From: UBA7332 sp051652645
Lineage (GTDB): Bacteria > Bacteroidota > Bacteroidia > Bacteroidales > UBA7332
Assembly (NCBI GenBank): GCA_051652645.1
Contig: JBOFUP010000094.1
Location: 62,001-126,000, forward strand
DNA length: 64,000 nucleotides
Direction of reading: 5' to 3'
The position numbers and the translations under genes are program-made. Positions 1-9,800 of the stretch are shown in pieces; position 1 is the first letter of the stretch, and the number at the start of each line of letters is the position of its first letter. The notes below the pieces were generated by a model. It saw only the letters and a list, made by a program, of their open reading frames with translations, did not search any database and had not been told where the DNA came from.

Positions 1-56
1 ATGCAACTAGTCAAACGATAGTGACATAAAGAAATATAATAGCTCAACTAAGTATT

Positions 57-93
57 GAAGGCCATTGTTATCAACACGATAACAATGGCCTTC
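57..93 (+). terminator. Hairpin terminator at left window edge
   Basis: A 16-bp perfect stem (57-72 pairing with 78-93, loop 73-77) is followed by a short T-rich stretch. It probably ends a gene lying left of the window. No gene can be seen in 1-56 beyond a possible few-codon tail. Confidence 0.6.
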
Positions 94-247
94 TCTTGTT
101 GGAGGACTTTTTCATATAAAGCTAACTAGCAACTCTCTAGAGTGAAATAAACATAAAATCAATCAGCATTCCATAAAACCTTTTTTATAATATCCCTATC
201 TATCACAATTCACACCTTTTGGTAACTATATAACAAAATGGTGCGTA

Positions 248-279
248 GTTGTAATGCCATATTCAGACGACTACATTTG
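248..279 (+). promoter_or_regulatory. Promoter of the MRJP-VOC fusion gene
   Basis: GTTG at 248-251 and TACATTTG at 272-279 are 20 nt apart, matching the Bacteroidota -33/-7 pattern. The element lies downstream of the first in-frame ATG (238). That rules out 238 as the start and favours 292 or 298. Confidence 0.6.
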
Positions 280-291
280 CATAAAAATATT

Positions 292-1809
292 ATGAATATG
301 AGAAATTTAATTCTAGCCCTTTTCGTTCTACTATTGAGCTTATCGGTGTCAGCTCAAAACAATTTTGAGATCAAGATAGTTGCAGAGTCTAATTATCAAT
401 GGACTGGCATTGCAATTTCAGAGAGCAATAGAATTTTTGTTAATTACCCAACATGGGATATCAAGAGTCCATTTAAGGTAGCTGAGATTATAGATGGTAA
501 AGAGATGGCCTACCCTTCGGCTAAGGATAACAATAGGTTCGTTGCTGTGCAGAGCGTGGTAATTGATGATCTTGATCGCCTATGGATTCTAGACCCTGCA
601 AACCCCCAATTTAGTGGAGTTGTCAATAGTGGTGCTAAACTATTCCAAGTAGATCTAAAAAGCAACAAGATTGTTCGCGAATACAAGTTCCCTAAAGAAG
701 TTGCTCCAAGCAAAAGCTACTTGAATGATCTTAGAGTTGACACTAAAAGAGATATTGCATATATAACCGACTCTGAACTAGGTGGGATAATTGTAATAGA
801 TATCAAGAGTGGTAAATCATACAGAGCTCTTGACAATAGCAGTAGTAAACTTCTTGCGAACCTTGAGAGCATAGAGTTCACCTCAACCGGTAAGTGGAAC
901 AATAGAGTAAATAGTGATGGTATTGAAATATCTAAAGATGGAGAAAGATTATACTTCACTTCACTTACTGGAGATATACTATTCAGAATTCAAACATCTA
1001 TACTTAGGAATAAAGATCTTTCACCTCAACAAAGGGCAGAATCAGTAGAGATAGAAAATAAAGAGAATGTACCCACAGATGGTATGCTACTGCATGAGAA
1101 CAAACTCTATATGGCTAATCTTCCAACAGAAGGGATTTGGGAGTATGACCTAAATTCAGGCAGAGGCATTAATATTAATCTTAAAGAACCTATTCGTTGG
1201 GCTGATAGCTTTGCCAAAGATAGTGATGGGAATATATACTTTACAACCTCTCAAATAAACTACCCTATCCAGAAGAGAGAGAAATATAAAATATTTAAGA
1301 TGATGAAAAAAGAGACCGTTTACCCAAAGAGCTTCTCACATATTGGTATCACTGTTCCTAACCTAGATGAAGCAGTTAAATTCTATAGAGATGTTATGGG
1401 ATGGTATGTGATAATGCCTCCAACTATAGTAAAAGAAGAGAATGAAACGGCCATCGGTAAGATGTGCATTGATGTGTTTGGTGAAGGATGGAATACATTC
1501 CGCATTGCTCACCTAGCAACTAGTGATAAGATAGGTATTGAACTCTTTGAATTCAAACAGAGCAAAGATCAAAAACCAGTGTTCAACCCCTTCGGCACAG
1601 GACTATTTCACTACTCAGTACAAGATCCAGACATCGAAGGCCTAGTTAAACGAATTGTGGAAGCTGGTGGAAAACAACGTATGCCCATACGAGAGTACTA
1701 CCCAGGAGAAAAACCATTTCGAATGTGTTACGTAGAGGATCCTTTTGGGGTTGTCTTCGAAATATACACTCACTCGTATGAGATGACCTACTCCCAAGGA
1801 GCATATTGA
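292..1809 (+). CDS. Secreted MRJP/yellow-like beta-propeller fused to a VOC (glyoxalase-fold) domain
   Basis: Start chosen at 292 because the -7 promoter element at 272-279 lies inside the longer frame, and because a clean signal peptide (MNMRNLILALFVLLL, ending SVSA) begins here. Residues about 20-336 resemble bacterial major-royal-jelly/yellow proteins: LWILDPANP, YLNDLRVD, AYITDSELGGIIVID and a DGIEIS...LYFTSLTGD segment, a beta-propeller fold of varied function. Residues about 337-505 form a VOC domain. Candidate metal ligands are His in SFSHIGI, His in GLFHYSV and Glu in VFEIYTH. The junction reads KYKIFKM-MKKETVYPKSF, so the second part looks like a former separate gene with its own ATG (1300 or 1303). 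The substrate is unknown. Domain calls are confident; the function is not. Confidence 0.8.
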   Translation: MNMRNLILALFVLLLSLSVSAQNNFEIKIVAESNYQWTGIAISESNRIFVNYPTWDIKSPFKVAEIIDGKEMAYPSAKDNNRFVAVQSVVIDDLDRLWILDPANPQFSGVVNSGAKLFQVDLKSNKIVREYKFPKEVAPSKSYLNDLRVDTKRDIAYITDSELGGIIVIDIKSGKSYRALDNSSSKLLANLESIEFTSTGKWNNRVNSDGIEISKDGERLYFTSLTGDILFRIQTSILRNKDLSPQQRAESVEIENKENVPTDGMLLHENKLYMANLPTEGIWEYDLNSGRGININLKEPIRWADSFAKDSDGNIYFTTSQINYPIQKREKYKIFKMMKKETVYPKSFSHIGITVPNLDEAVKFYRDVMGWYVIMPPTIVKEENETAIGKMCIDVFGEGWNTFRIAHLATSDKIGIELFEFKQSKDQKPVFNPFGTGLFHYSVQDPDIEGLVKRIVEAGGKQRMPIREYYPGEKPFRMCYVEDPFGVVFEIYTHSYEMTYSQGAY

Positions 1810-1860
1810 TATAACACAACGAGGGAGGAGTAATAATACTCCTCCCTCGTTGTGTTATAT
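1809..1860. terminator. Bidirectional terminator between convergent genes
   Basis: A perfect 24-bp inverted repeat (1809-1832 with 1837-1860, loop ataa) fills the whole gap between the fusion gene and the convergent GH109-type gene. It overlaps the last base of the first stop codon. Confidence 0.8.
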
Positions 1861-3393
1861 CTATTTCCAATCACTAGCCCCACGTAACTTCAAATCCTCA
1901 GTAAAAGCCCGAGCCTTTTTGTCAGCTATAGCCTCATCCGCTGCTGAGGCAAACGCGTGCCTATAACCATCAATTTTTCTCCACTCCCCTCTAGTAAAAT
2001 CAGGAAAGGCAACTGGCGCACAATTATTATCCATAGATAACTCTCCAAGTTCGGCCAGGCAACACCATTCGGCCAAATCATAAACATCCATATCCAATGG
2101 CAATCCATTTTGAAGACAATAAATAAGGCGAGCATCCATAATAAAATCCATACCACCATGATCACCAACCCTCTTAGCCATATCTTCGTATTTCTCCAAT
2201 ATAGGATGCTTATATCTAGCAATGAGTGCATCCATATCCTCTTTAGGCAAGAAGCTGTGTGAATCCAACTTATCTACTATAGGTTCAACACCCGATGCTA
2301 CCATCTGTTTTGCATCCAATGCATACCCCTCTGTTGGATATTTATTTGCGAAACCCTTAGTTCCTGTCAATTGGTATAATCTTGTATAGGGCTGAGGAGT
2401 CATCACATTGTGCTGAATCTCTATTACTTTACCTTTTTCCGTTCTTATTAAAGTAGTCGTATGATCTCCATTTCTAAAATCCAAACACTGCTTACCTGTA
2501 CGCTTCTCAACTAACTCCCTACCAATAAATGACTTAGTATCCATTGCCACTAATGTTTTCATTCTATCACCCCTATGAATATCCAAAGCCTGAGCAACAG
2601 GACCCAAACCATGAGTCGCATAAACATCGCCACGATGCTTCATATTATACTCCAATCTCCATCCCAGATTATCTGTTGTATCACTCTTCCAGAAGTGGTT
2701 CCAAAAATCCTCTAGGTTGTGAATATAGGCACCTTGTGCACGAATAACCTCTCCAAACACACCCTTTTGAGCCATGTTTAGGGTGTTTATCTCGTAGGCA
2801 TCATAACAACAGTTCTCAAGAATAAAACAGTGTTTGCGCATCTTCTCACTCAAATCAACTAACGACCAACACTCCTTTAAGTTCATCACAGCAGGAACCT
2901 CTATTGCTACGTGCTTACCACTGCGCATAGCCATCTCAGCCACAGCAAAATGATTAGACCAATTAGTGGCCACATAAACCAGATCTATATCATCTCGTCT
3001 ACACAACTCCTCATAGCCACTCTCACCAGAGTATACGGCAGCTTTAGGCATAGACGCCTCTTTGAGATACTTTTGACACCTCTCTGCACTCGCAGCATAG
3101 TAATCACATAGTGCCACCACCTCAACTCCTGGAATATGAGTAAAGCGCTCGACTGCACCAGAACCACGCATACCTAATCCAACAAAACCTATACGCACTC
3201 CATTCATCTTCTCAACTCTAAGCCCCAGAACACTCTCTTGAGATTTATCCCTTATGGGTGCCTCAATTAAGATAGTTCCTTCATCCCAACGCCAGCGTGT
3301 ACCTTTATCAGTTATGTTATACTTCTCACCCTCGGAACATGAGGTTAATAATAAGATCTGTAATACTACTAAGATTGAAATAAGCTTATTCAT
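1861..3393 (-). CDS. GH109-type Gfo/Idh/MocA family lipoprotein (alpha-N-acetylgalactosaminidase-like)
   Basis: The N-terminus is a lipoprotein signal with a lipobox ending LLTSC (Cys19), so the protein is probably anchored in the envelope. A Rossmann NAD-binding motif VGLGMRGSG lies at about 71-79, followed by VVALCDYY and VYVATNW. The segment RGDVYATHGLGPVAQ (His261) matches the GH109 signature. GH109 enzymes use NAD for an oxidation-elimination-addition cleavage of alpha-N-acetylgalactosamine and related sugars. At 510 residues it is slightly long for the family, because about 40 residues separate the lipobox from the Rossmann fold. GH109-like proteins also include oxidoreductases without proven glycosidase activity, so the substrate is open. 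It is convergent with the MRJP-VOC gene. Confidence 0.8.
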   Translation of the reverse strand: MNKLISILVVLQILLLTSCSEGEKYNITDKGTRWRWDEGTILIEAPIRDKSQESVLGLRVEKMNGVRIGFVGLGMRGSGAVERFTHIPGVEVVALCDYYAASAERCQKYLKEASMPKAAVYSGESGYEELCRRDDIDLVYVATNWSNHFAVAEMAMRSGKHVAIEVPAVMNLKECWSLVDLSEKMRKHCFILENCCYDAYEINTLNMAQKGVFGEVIRAQGAYIHNLEDFWNHFWKSDTTDNLGWRLEYNMKHRGDVYATHGLGPVAQALDIHRGDRMKTLVAMDTKSFIGRELVEKRTGKQCLDFRNGDHTTTLIRTEKGKVIEIQHNVMTPQPYTRLYQLTGTKGFANKYPTEGYALDAKQMVASGVEPIVDKLDSHSFLPKEDMDALIARYKHPILEKYEDMAKRVGDHGGMDFIMDARLIYCLQNGLPLDMDVYDLAEWCCLAELGELSMDNNCAPVAFPDFTRGEWRKIDGYRHAFASAADEAIADKKARAFTEDLKLRGASDWK

Positions 3394-3440
3394 GACATTA
3401 TCATATGTTTTGTTATCTTAATCCATAATTGGAGACTAAG

Positions 3441-3448
3441 CAAATATA
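3441..3448 (-). promoter_or_regulatory. -7 element upstream of the GH109-type gene
   Basis: TATATTTG on the minus strand is a full match to TAnnTTTG, 48 nt before the start codon. A TTG (3473-3471) lies 22 nt further upstream, slightly wider than usual. Confidence 0.4.
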
Positions 3449-3552
3449 ATTCAATTAAAGTTTAATTTCACAATAAAAGAGCCATAATCCCCTACTATTA
3501 TCACTATAATGACAAAAAAGATACGTTTCTAAGAAAAAAAGCTTCCAAAAAT

Positions 3553-3582
3553 TTTGAACTTAAAAAAAAAGCGCTACCTTTG
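3553..3582 (+). promoter_or_regulatory. Promoter of tRNA-Leu
   Basis: TTTG at 3553-3556 and TACCTTTG at 3575-3582 are 18 nt apart, a strong Bacteroidota promoter directly before the tRNA. Confidence 0.7.
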
Positions 3583-3597
3583 TATCGAATTAATGAC

Positions 3598-3679
3598 GCG
3601 GATGTGGTGTAATTGGTAGCCACGCCAGACTTAGGATCTGGTGCTGCGAGGCGTGGGGGTTCGAGTCCCTTCATCCGCA
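3598..3679 (+). tRNA. tRNA-Leu (anticodon TAG)
   Basis: An 82-nt class II tRNA. The acceptor stem GCGGATG pairs with CATCCGC, the anticodon stem CCAGA/TCTGG encloses TAG (3632-3634), there is an extended variable arm, and the T-arm carries GGGTTCGAGTCCC. The 3' CCA is not encoded. Confidence 0.95.
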
Positions 3680-3680
3680 C

Positions 3681-3721
3681 AAAGAGAGTAGAAACAATCT
3701 TGTTTCTACTCTCTTTTTTTA
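3681..3721 (+). terminator. Terminator after tRNA-Leu
   Basis: A 17-bp perfect stem (3681-3697 with 3700-3716) with a 2-nt nominal loop runs into a T tract. Confidence 0.8.
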
Positions 3722-3754
3722 TCTCCTCTAGTTTAGGTGTTTACCCCTGAATAT

Positions 3755-4318
3755 TTATATTTTATCTATTGGCTGACGGCGCTTATCTGCCAACTGCTTG
3801 TAGAATGTAGGAGTCAATCCTGTAAACTTCTTAAACTGATTACTCAAGTGGGCTGTACTAGAATAGTTTAGTTTATAAGCTATCTCACTAAGCGATAGAT
3901 CATCGTAAATAAGTAACTCCTTTACCCTCTCAACCCTTTGAGCAATGTAATACCTCTCTATGGTGACCCCCTCCACTTGGGAGAAAAGAGAGGAGAGGGA
4001 GTTATATTCATGCTTTAAGGAGTTAGCTACATAGTCTGAAATATTAACTTTAAGATCACAATCATTACGATGCACAAGCTCCCTAATTGAGCTCTTTATC
4101 TGCTCGATTAATTTCGAACACCTATCATCAATTATCTCAAATCCGACCTCTTCTAAAGAATATCTTAGAGCATCTAACTGATCACTTGCTAGTGGCTCTA
4201 AAATATCTATTTCACCTAGTCTTATGTTATTAATAGCAATATTTAGTTGTTCGAATATATCTCTAACAACGAGAGTACATCTATCACAAACCATATTCTT
4301 TATATATATAGTATTCAT
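3755..4318 (-). CDS. AraC-family regulator with an HMA-like N-terminus (probable copper-responsive regulator)
   Basis: The C-terminal half (about 105-187) is an AraC-type double helix-turn-helix: RVKELLIYDDLSLSEIAYKLNY, then HLSNQFKKFTGLTPTFYKQL. The N-terminus begins MNTIYIKNMVCDRC, with Cys11 and Cys14 in a CxxC arrangement like the metal-binding loop of HMA domains such as the one in the neighbouring CopA. It lies 71 bp downstream of copA on the same strand, so joint regulation is likely. A TAnnTTTG-like element in the gap (4347-4340) may also give it its own promoter. That Cu(I) or another soft metal is the signal is inferred from the CxxC and the neighbour. At 187 residues it is short for the AraC family and lacks a cupin sensor domain. 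Confidence 0.85.
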   Translation of the reverse strand: MNTIYIKNMVCDRCTLVVRDIFEQLNIAINNIRLGEIDILEPLASDQLDALRYSLEEVGFEIIDDRCSKLIEQIKSSIRELVHRNDCDLKVNISDYVANSLKHEYNSLSSLFSQVEGVTIERYYIAQRVERVKELLIYDDLSLSEIAYKLNYSSTAHLSNQFKKFTGLTPTFYKQLADKRRQPIDKI

Positions 4319-4339
4319 TATGTTGATATTTTATTTTTG

Positions 4340-4347
4340 CAAAAATA
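4340..4347 (-). promoter_or_regulatory. -7-like element before the AraC-type gene
   Basis: TATTTTTG on the minus strand fits TAnnTTTG, 21 nt before the start codon. No TTG lies at the right distance, so this is tentative. Confidence 0.3.
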
Positions 4348-4389
4348 GATATTATGCAGAATAGGTCATTATATAATTACTTTATAATA

Positions 4390-6591
4390 CTATCTGCTAA
4401 GCCTCCTCCTTATTCTCAAACTATTCAATACCACACTCACACTACTAAGAGCCATTGCGGCAGCTGCTATCATAGGTGATAGCATTACACCAAAGAGAGG
4501 GTAAAGCACTCCTGCGGCAATAGGTATACCGATAATATTATATATGAAAGCCCAAAATAGATTTCCTCGAAGAGTATTAACAGTAGTACGGGAAATAAGT
4601 ATAGCTTCCTGAACTTTTCTCAAATCTGATGAAACAAGTGTTATACCTGCAACGTCAATTGCTGTATCACTACCTGTACCCATAGCTATACTAAGATCCG
4701 CTTGTGCCAAGGCTGCACTATCATTAATGCCATCTCCAACCATAGCGACCGTATACCCATCGGCCTGCAACTGCTTAATATATTGAGATTTCTCAGCTGG
4801 AAGTACACCTGCTTTAAACTCTTTTATCCCAACTTGTCGAGCAATATCAGAAGCCGTATGTTGATTATCCCCTGTAAGCATCGAAACCCTTACTCCTCTA
4901 TTTTGAAGATCAGATATTGCCTCCTTGGAACTCGCTTTCACTTTGTCTGTAATATAGAAGCTAGCTATCAATCTATTCCGACTACCAAAAACGACACGAC
5001 TACCTATAAAATCAGATTGTTCATCCACAATCACACCGAATTCAGAGGCAAGAGATGGACTTCCAACAAAGTAGGTTATCCCTTCATGTTGAGCGGTGAT
5101 ACCAAGCCCAGAGATATTCTCAATCTTATCAAATAACAAAGGTGTATTATCATTGGTAACAGTTAAGCTATCTGCTATGTGAGAAACGACAGCCTTAGCA
5201 ATTGGATGTGTAGATCGCTGTTCGAGCTGAGAGAGCAAATGATTAAATTTAGTACTCTGCTCTTTCCACATCGCTTGAGAAACCGTTGGCCTTCCCTCTG
5301 TTATTGTTCCCGTTTTGTCAAGCACAACGACATTCACTTTTTTGGCAATCTCTAGACTCTCCGCATCTTTAATCAATATCCCCCTTTTTGCTGCTGCACC
5401 AATCCCTACCATTATTGCCGTTGGAGTTGCTAGACCAAGAGCACAAGGACAAGCAATTACCAAAACTGTAACAAGAGACAATAACCCATGAGAGAACCCA
5501 TTTGAGGCATCCAGCCAAAACCATAATGCAAAGGAAAGCACCGCTACTACAATAATAATAGGAACAAAAATTGAAGCAATCTTATCAACTAATTTCTGAA
5601 TAGGGGCTTTACTATTTTGAGCCTGCTCTACTAGCGAGATGATGTTTGAAAGCAAAGTATCACTTCCCACTTTGGTTGCTATAAAACTAAAGCTACCATC
5701 TCCATTTATTGTTCCTGCATACACAAGGCTATCAACACCCTTATATTGAGGGATAGACTCACCACTCAGCATACTCTCATCAACAACCGACTCACCTTCT
5801 AATAGAATACCATCAACTGGTATCCTCTCTCCTGACCTTACAATAATTATATCACCCTTCTTTACATTTACTATTGGTAATTCAATACGAGAAACACCAC
5901 GTTCAACCAATGCTGTTTGTGGCTGCAATCCAACTAAACTCTTTATTGCAGAAGCAGTACTTCTTTTAGCCCTATACTCAAGCATACGCCCTACAAGTAT
6001 AAAAACAACAATCATGCCCGCAGCTTCAAAATATAGATGTGGCTCTATACCCTTTGATGTCCAGAATGAAGGAAAAATAAGATTAGCTAGAGAAAAGATG
6101 TAGGCCACTGAAGTACTCAATACTACCAGTGTATCCATTGTCACCGTACGATGCTTTAACTGCCTGAAAGTTCGTATGAAGAAACCTCTCCCAAAGTAGA
6201 ATAGGACAATAGCTGCTAAAATAGCAGATATCCATCCTGCCCAAGGCATTGACATAAAGAACATCCCTATAACAAATAAAGGAAGAGAGAGAGCTACAGC
6301 TGCGAATGTATCTACCTTAGCTCTATCATAGAGATTCTGCTCTCTGATATTCTTCTCATCATAATCTTCTTCGCCTATATCAATGATCAACTTATACCCT
6401 ATCTTAGAGATCACCTCAGATAACTCTTCAGGCTTTATACTCTCATCACACTCAATGGCAACTTGTGCAGTTGAAAGATTGACATTGACATACTCCACAC
6501 CAGCGTGGTTCTGTAGTACTTTCTGCGCCTTTGCTGCACAAGAGGCACAGTTCAATCCCTCAATTGGGAAATTATATTTCACTCTTTTCAT
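4390..6591 (-). CDS. copA: Copper-exporting P1B-1 type ATPase
   Basis: An inner-membrane pump that drives Cu(I) out of the cytoplasm using ATP. One N-terminal HMA domain carries GLNCASC (Cys15, Cys18). The transmembrane CPC motif is at 381-383, the phosphorylation motif DKTGT at 425-429, the P1B histidine in RSTHPIA near 462, and the hinge GDGINDSAAL follows. The last helices carry YN and MALSS, residues that define Cu(I)-type P1B-1 pumps. At 733 residues with one HMA domain it is typical for the family. The downstream AraC/HMA regulator probably controls it. Some CopA-like pumps load copper into enzymes instead of detoxifying, and this cannot be told apart here. Confidence 0.95.
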   Translation of the reverse strand: MKRVKYNFPIEGLNCASCAAKAQKVLQNHAGVEYVNVNLSTAQVAIECDESIKPEELSEVISKIGYKLIIDIGEEDYDEKNIREQNLYDRAKVDTFAAVALSLPLFVIGMFFMSMPWAGWISAILAAIVLFYFGRGFFIRTFRQLKHRTVTMDTLVVLSTSVAYIFSLANLIFPSFWTSKGIEPHLYFEAAGMIVVFILVGRMLEYRAKRSTASAIKSLVGLQPQTALVERGVSRIELPIVNVKKGDIIIVRSGERIPVDGILLEGESVVDESMLSGESIPQYKGVDSLVYAGTINGDGSFSFIATKVGSDTLLSNIISLVEQAQNSKAPIQKLVDKIASIFVPIIIVVAVLSFALWFWLDASNGFSHGLLSLVTVLVIACPCALGLATPTAIMVGIGAAAKRGILIKDAESLEIAKKVNVVVLDKTGTITEGRPTVSQAMWKEQSTKFNHLLSQLEQRSTHPIAKAVVSHIADSLTVTNDNTPLLFDKIENISGLGITAQHEGITYFVGSPSLASEFGVIVDEQSDFIGSRVVFGSRNRLIASFYITDKVKASSKEAISDLQNRGVRVSMLTGDNQHTASDIARQVGIKEFKAGVLPAEKSQYIKQLQADGYTVAMVGDGINDSAALAQADLSIAMGTGSDTAIDVAGITLVSSDLRKVQEAILISRTTVNTLRGNLFWAFIYNIIGIPIAAGVLYPLFGVMLSPMIAAAAMALSSVSVVLNSLRIRRRLSR

Positions 6592-6786
6592 AATGATAGA
6601 ACGTTTATATTTAGGACTTCAAAGGTCATACAATTGTAAATGATATCTATTACACTATTCCTGCATAATGTTATATAATTAGCATATACACTCCTGGGAT
6701 AATACAACACCAAACAGGACATACTACTGCCCTATAACATTTTGACCATAAACTATGAAGTAACCCCATAGCTATTTAACAAAAAA

Positions 6787-6818
6787 CAGTAGACTCTGCA
6801 TCACCGCAGAGCCTACTG
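6787..6818 (-). terminator. Terminator of the T9SS phosphatase gene
   Basis: A 13-bp stem with one mismatch (6787-6799 with 6806-6818) is followed on the minus strand by TTTTTTGTT. Confidence 0.7.
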
Positions 6819-6860
6819 AATCCTGTCTCATTTAGTATACAACAAGGAGAGTTGCCTTGT

Positions 6861-9800
6861 TTAGTTTTTCACAATATAAACTGTCTCGTTCTCTTGCTTG
6901 TGATTTTCAAAGCGGAATAGATATATTCCATTTGTAAGAGATGTTAGATCGGCTGATCCTCTACCACCATTTAGGCGAATATCCATCATCTTGAGACCGA
7001 GAGGAGAGAATATCTCCACCTTTTCATACCTATCTGAATTAATATTGACAATTCCTTTTGTAGGATTTGGATAGAGTTGAATCTTATTACCACATGGGGT
7101 ATCTATAGAGGTCTCTCTATCTCTGATAACGAAGCTCTCTCGTGCTGATACCTCATCATAAGAGTCATTAATAAATAGCGAACAAAAGTATTCCCCAACT
7201 GGCAGATCTCCTGCCTTAACTGTTACATACCCATCTGTTTCACCATACGTATAATAGAAGGCATCAAGCTCATCTACGTCAACAATCTCACCTTGGGTAT
7301 AGACACCTACCCAATCCTTGGGTGTACCCGGACCGTCGCTATAGTGTATATTTATATCCTCATCAGTATAGTAGATAGAGTTGTCTAGTGAGACAGATGA
7401 GATCTGCTCACCTATGGAGAAGTACTGACGTTCTGCTGGCTCGAAGTACTCACCACGTAGAAGGTAACTAACAAAGTAGTAACCCTTATCTAGAGATCTA
7501 CCAAGGGTTATCTCACCACTCTCTGCCCCATCACTCGTATAAGCCCATGCAGAAGAGTTCTGTTTTGATGGAGTATGCCCCATCTTGTAAATACCTATCC
7601 AATCACTCTTGAGCCCTGGGGCATTCTCAAAGCTAATCTTGACACCCTCCCCTTCTGCATAAACGCTCTTATCAGTAGATAAAATTGGAGTAGGACCAAC
7701 GTAGAACGGAATGCGAGGTGCAGCCTCCGTGTAGCCCCCATCTTCGAATAGAACAGCAAAGAACTCATTAACTTCACTTATCTTGAAACTAACTGAACCA
7801 CTAACACCGTTAGTGTATGCCCATTTATATGAAGTAACAGTTCCACTTCCCGTTCCTGGCTTCTCCCCCTTGCGATAGATTCCAATCCATGCATTCTGAT
7901 CTTCAGGAGCAAACTCATAGTTGATGGTAACCACACCATTTTGAGCTACAACTTTATCCGTAATATTTATTGAGGGATCACCATCAATACTGCCAACCAC
8001 GGTGAATGATCTAGACTCTGACCAATCAGACCACTCCATATTAGCGTCACGATATCTAAGTCTAATATAATATTGTCCATTCTTCAAACGATTCTCATCG
8101 ATGGTCAACTTAGTAATATCAACATTCTCATGAATATCAATTGGTATATGAAGAGGATCACCAGAAGAGCCGTACAGATTCTCAAAGTCTCTTACACTAC
8201 TATACTCAATTGTTGAGAAATCCTCGTTTAAAGATAGTTGAAACTGTGTGGTATTAAGCAGTTCGTCAGTTGTCGTAATGTACTCACTACCCTCAAAGGT
8301 GTAAGGCAATTCAATTTCACTTGAGATCTCCTTGATTTCTGGCTGCATTGGAGCCTCCTTGCCAAGAGTTCTCTTGAATGAGTCAATAAGAATATTATCA
8401 AGTACCAACTTCTTATTTCCTATAGCATAACACTCAGCACTCATCTCTCTCTTCTCGAAGTCGAACTCAAGAATCTGATAAGCCCAATAGTCTACAGTTT
8501 TCTGAACATCATCATAATCCCTCTCTGAGGACATACCCCACATCTGATCCCACGAAGCAGCACCATTGATTATGTGATATACAGGATAGTCAGTAAGTTG
8601 ACCACGGTGATACAAGTGGTGATGACCTCCATAGTTGAATATGTGCTTTGGTGTTTCTGAAAGAATAGGCATTATCTCGTTACGAGCCCATGAGGATATA
8701 TCCCCAATATATTGCTCCGCTTGAATAGGTCGGTGGTTAACGCTAATGATGAACTCCACACTCTGATCACCCTTTGCCGCATCTACAATTTCTCTAACCC
8801 ACTGCTTTTGTGTGTTTCCTGTATGCTCTGTACTTAATACAACAAATAGCATCCGACCTGCTTGATATGCATAATAGTTCTCTGTACCACTCTTAATACC
8901 CTGATACTCTAAGTCCTCATAATGGAAGTGCGCTGCATAGTTTCGAAGCCCTGCATCTTGATAGGTCTCGTGATTACCAACAGCTGTCATTAGTGGCACT
9001 ATTGGTGACATCAATTCAGTCTTAAATAGATGTATATGCTCGTATTGGTCAAGTGTTCCAACATCCACTTGATCACCAATATTCATAATCATATTAATAT
9101 TATCCTCTATCGGGCCATCATATTTCTCCATGATCTTACGTTCGGCAGCCTTCATCAACCATTCGTAACCACTGCGACTCTTCAACTGGTGATCACCCAT
9201 AAGTAATACTCTCATAGATGTTTTTGCCCCCACTTGAGGCATGGTTCTAAAACGATAAACTTCACTTACCCTACCTTCACTTTCAACTTGATAGTAGTAA
9301 GCTTGATTAGGCTCTAGCCCTTGAAGCTGAACGGAGTTCCAGAAATATGAGTCGGACAAGCTATTGCTCATTCCTTCTTGTATTTGATCCAAGTTATTCT
9401 CATCAATACCATATCTGACTATAGGATTATTATTGAAGTTTGTCTTCCAGTTTACCCATATAGAGCTTGAGGTAGCTGTCTGCAGGTATGGCTTTGTCAT
9501 CTCTTGATAAACACCCTCTCTAGGAGTAACAGTTAATCTATGAGCAATAACTTGATCACACCCCTCTCCTTCTAGTCTCTCATAATAGATATCTGCATCC
9601 TTATACTCTACTCCATTTAGTGTAAAGGATTGATCAGGGAATATCGTATGATCCTTAAAACTGGTAACGAATCGACAAATCTTAATTGGATACTCCTCAC
9701 TCTTAGTGGTGTCATCATTAAGTATCATAACTAACTTGAGTGTACCATCCTGAGAGATGTAGCTAGTCTCTAGTTCAATTGTATGAGTACCCTGCCCACT

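Noticed and set aside
1..21. ATG CAA ... TAG frame at the left edge, possibly the last codons of a gene
   Set aside because: Only six codons are visible and nothing identifies the product. The hairpin at 57-93 suggests a gene ends nearby, but the frame cannot be chosen.
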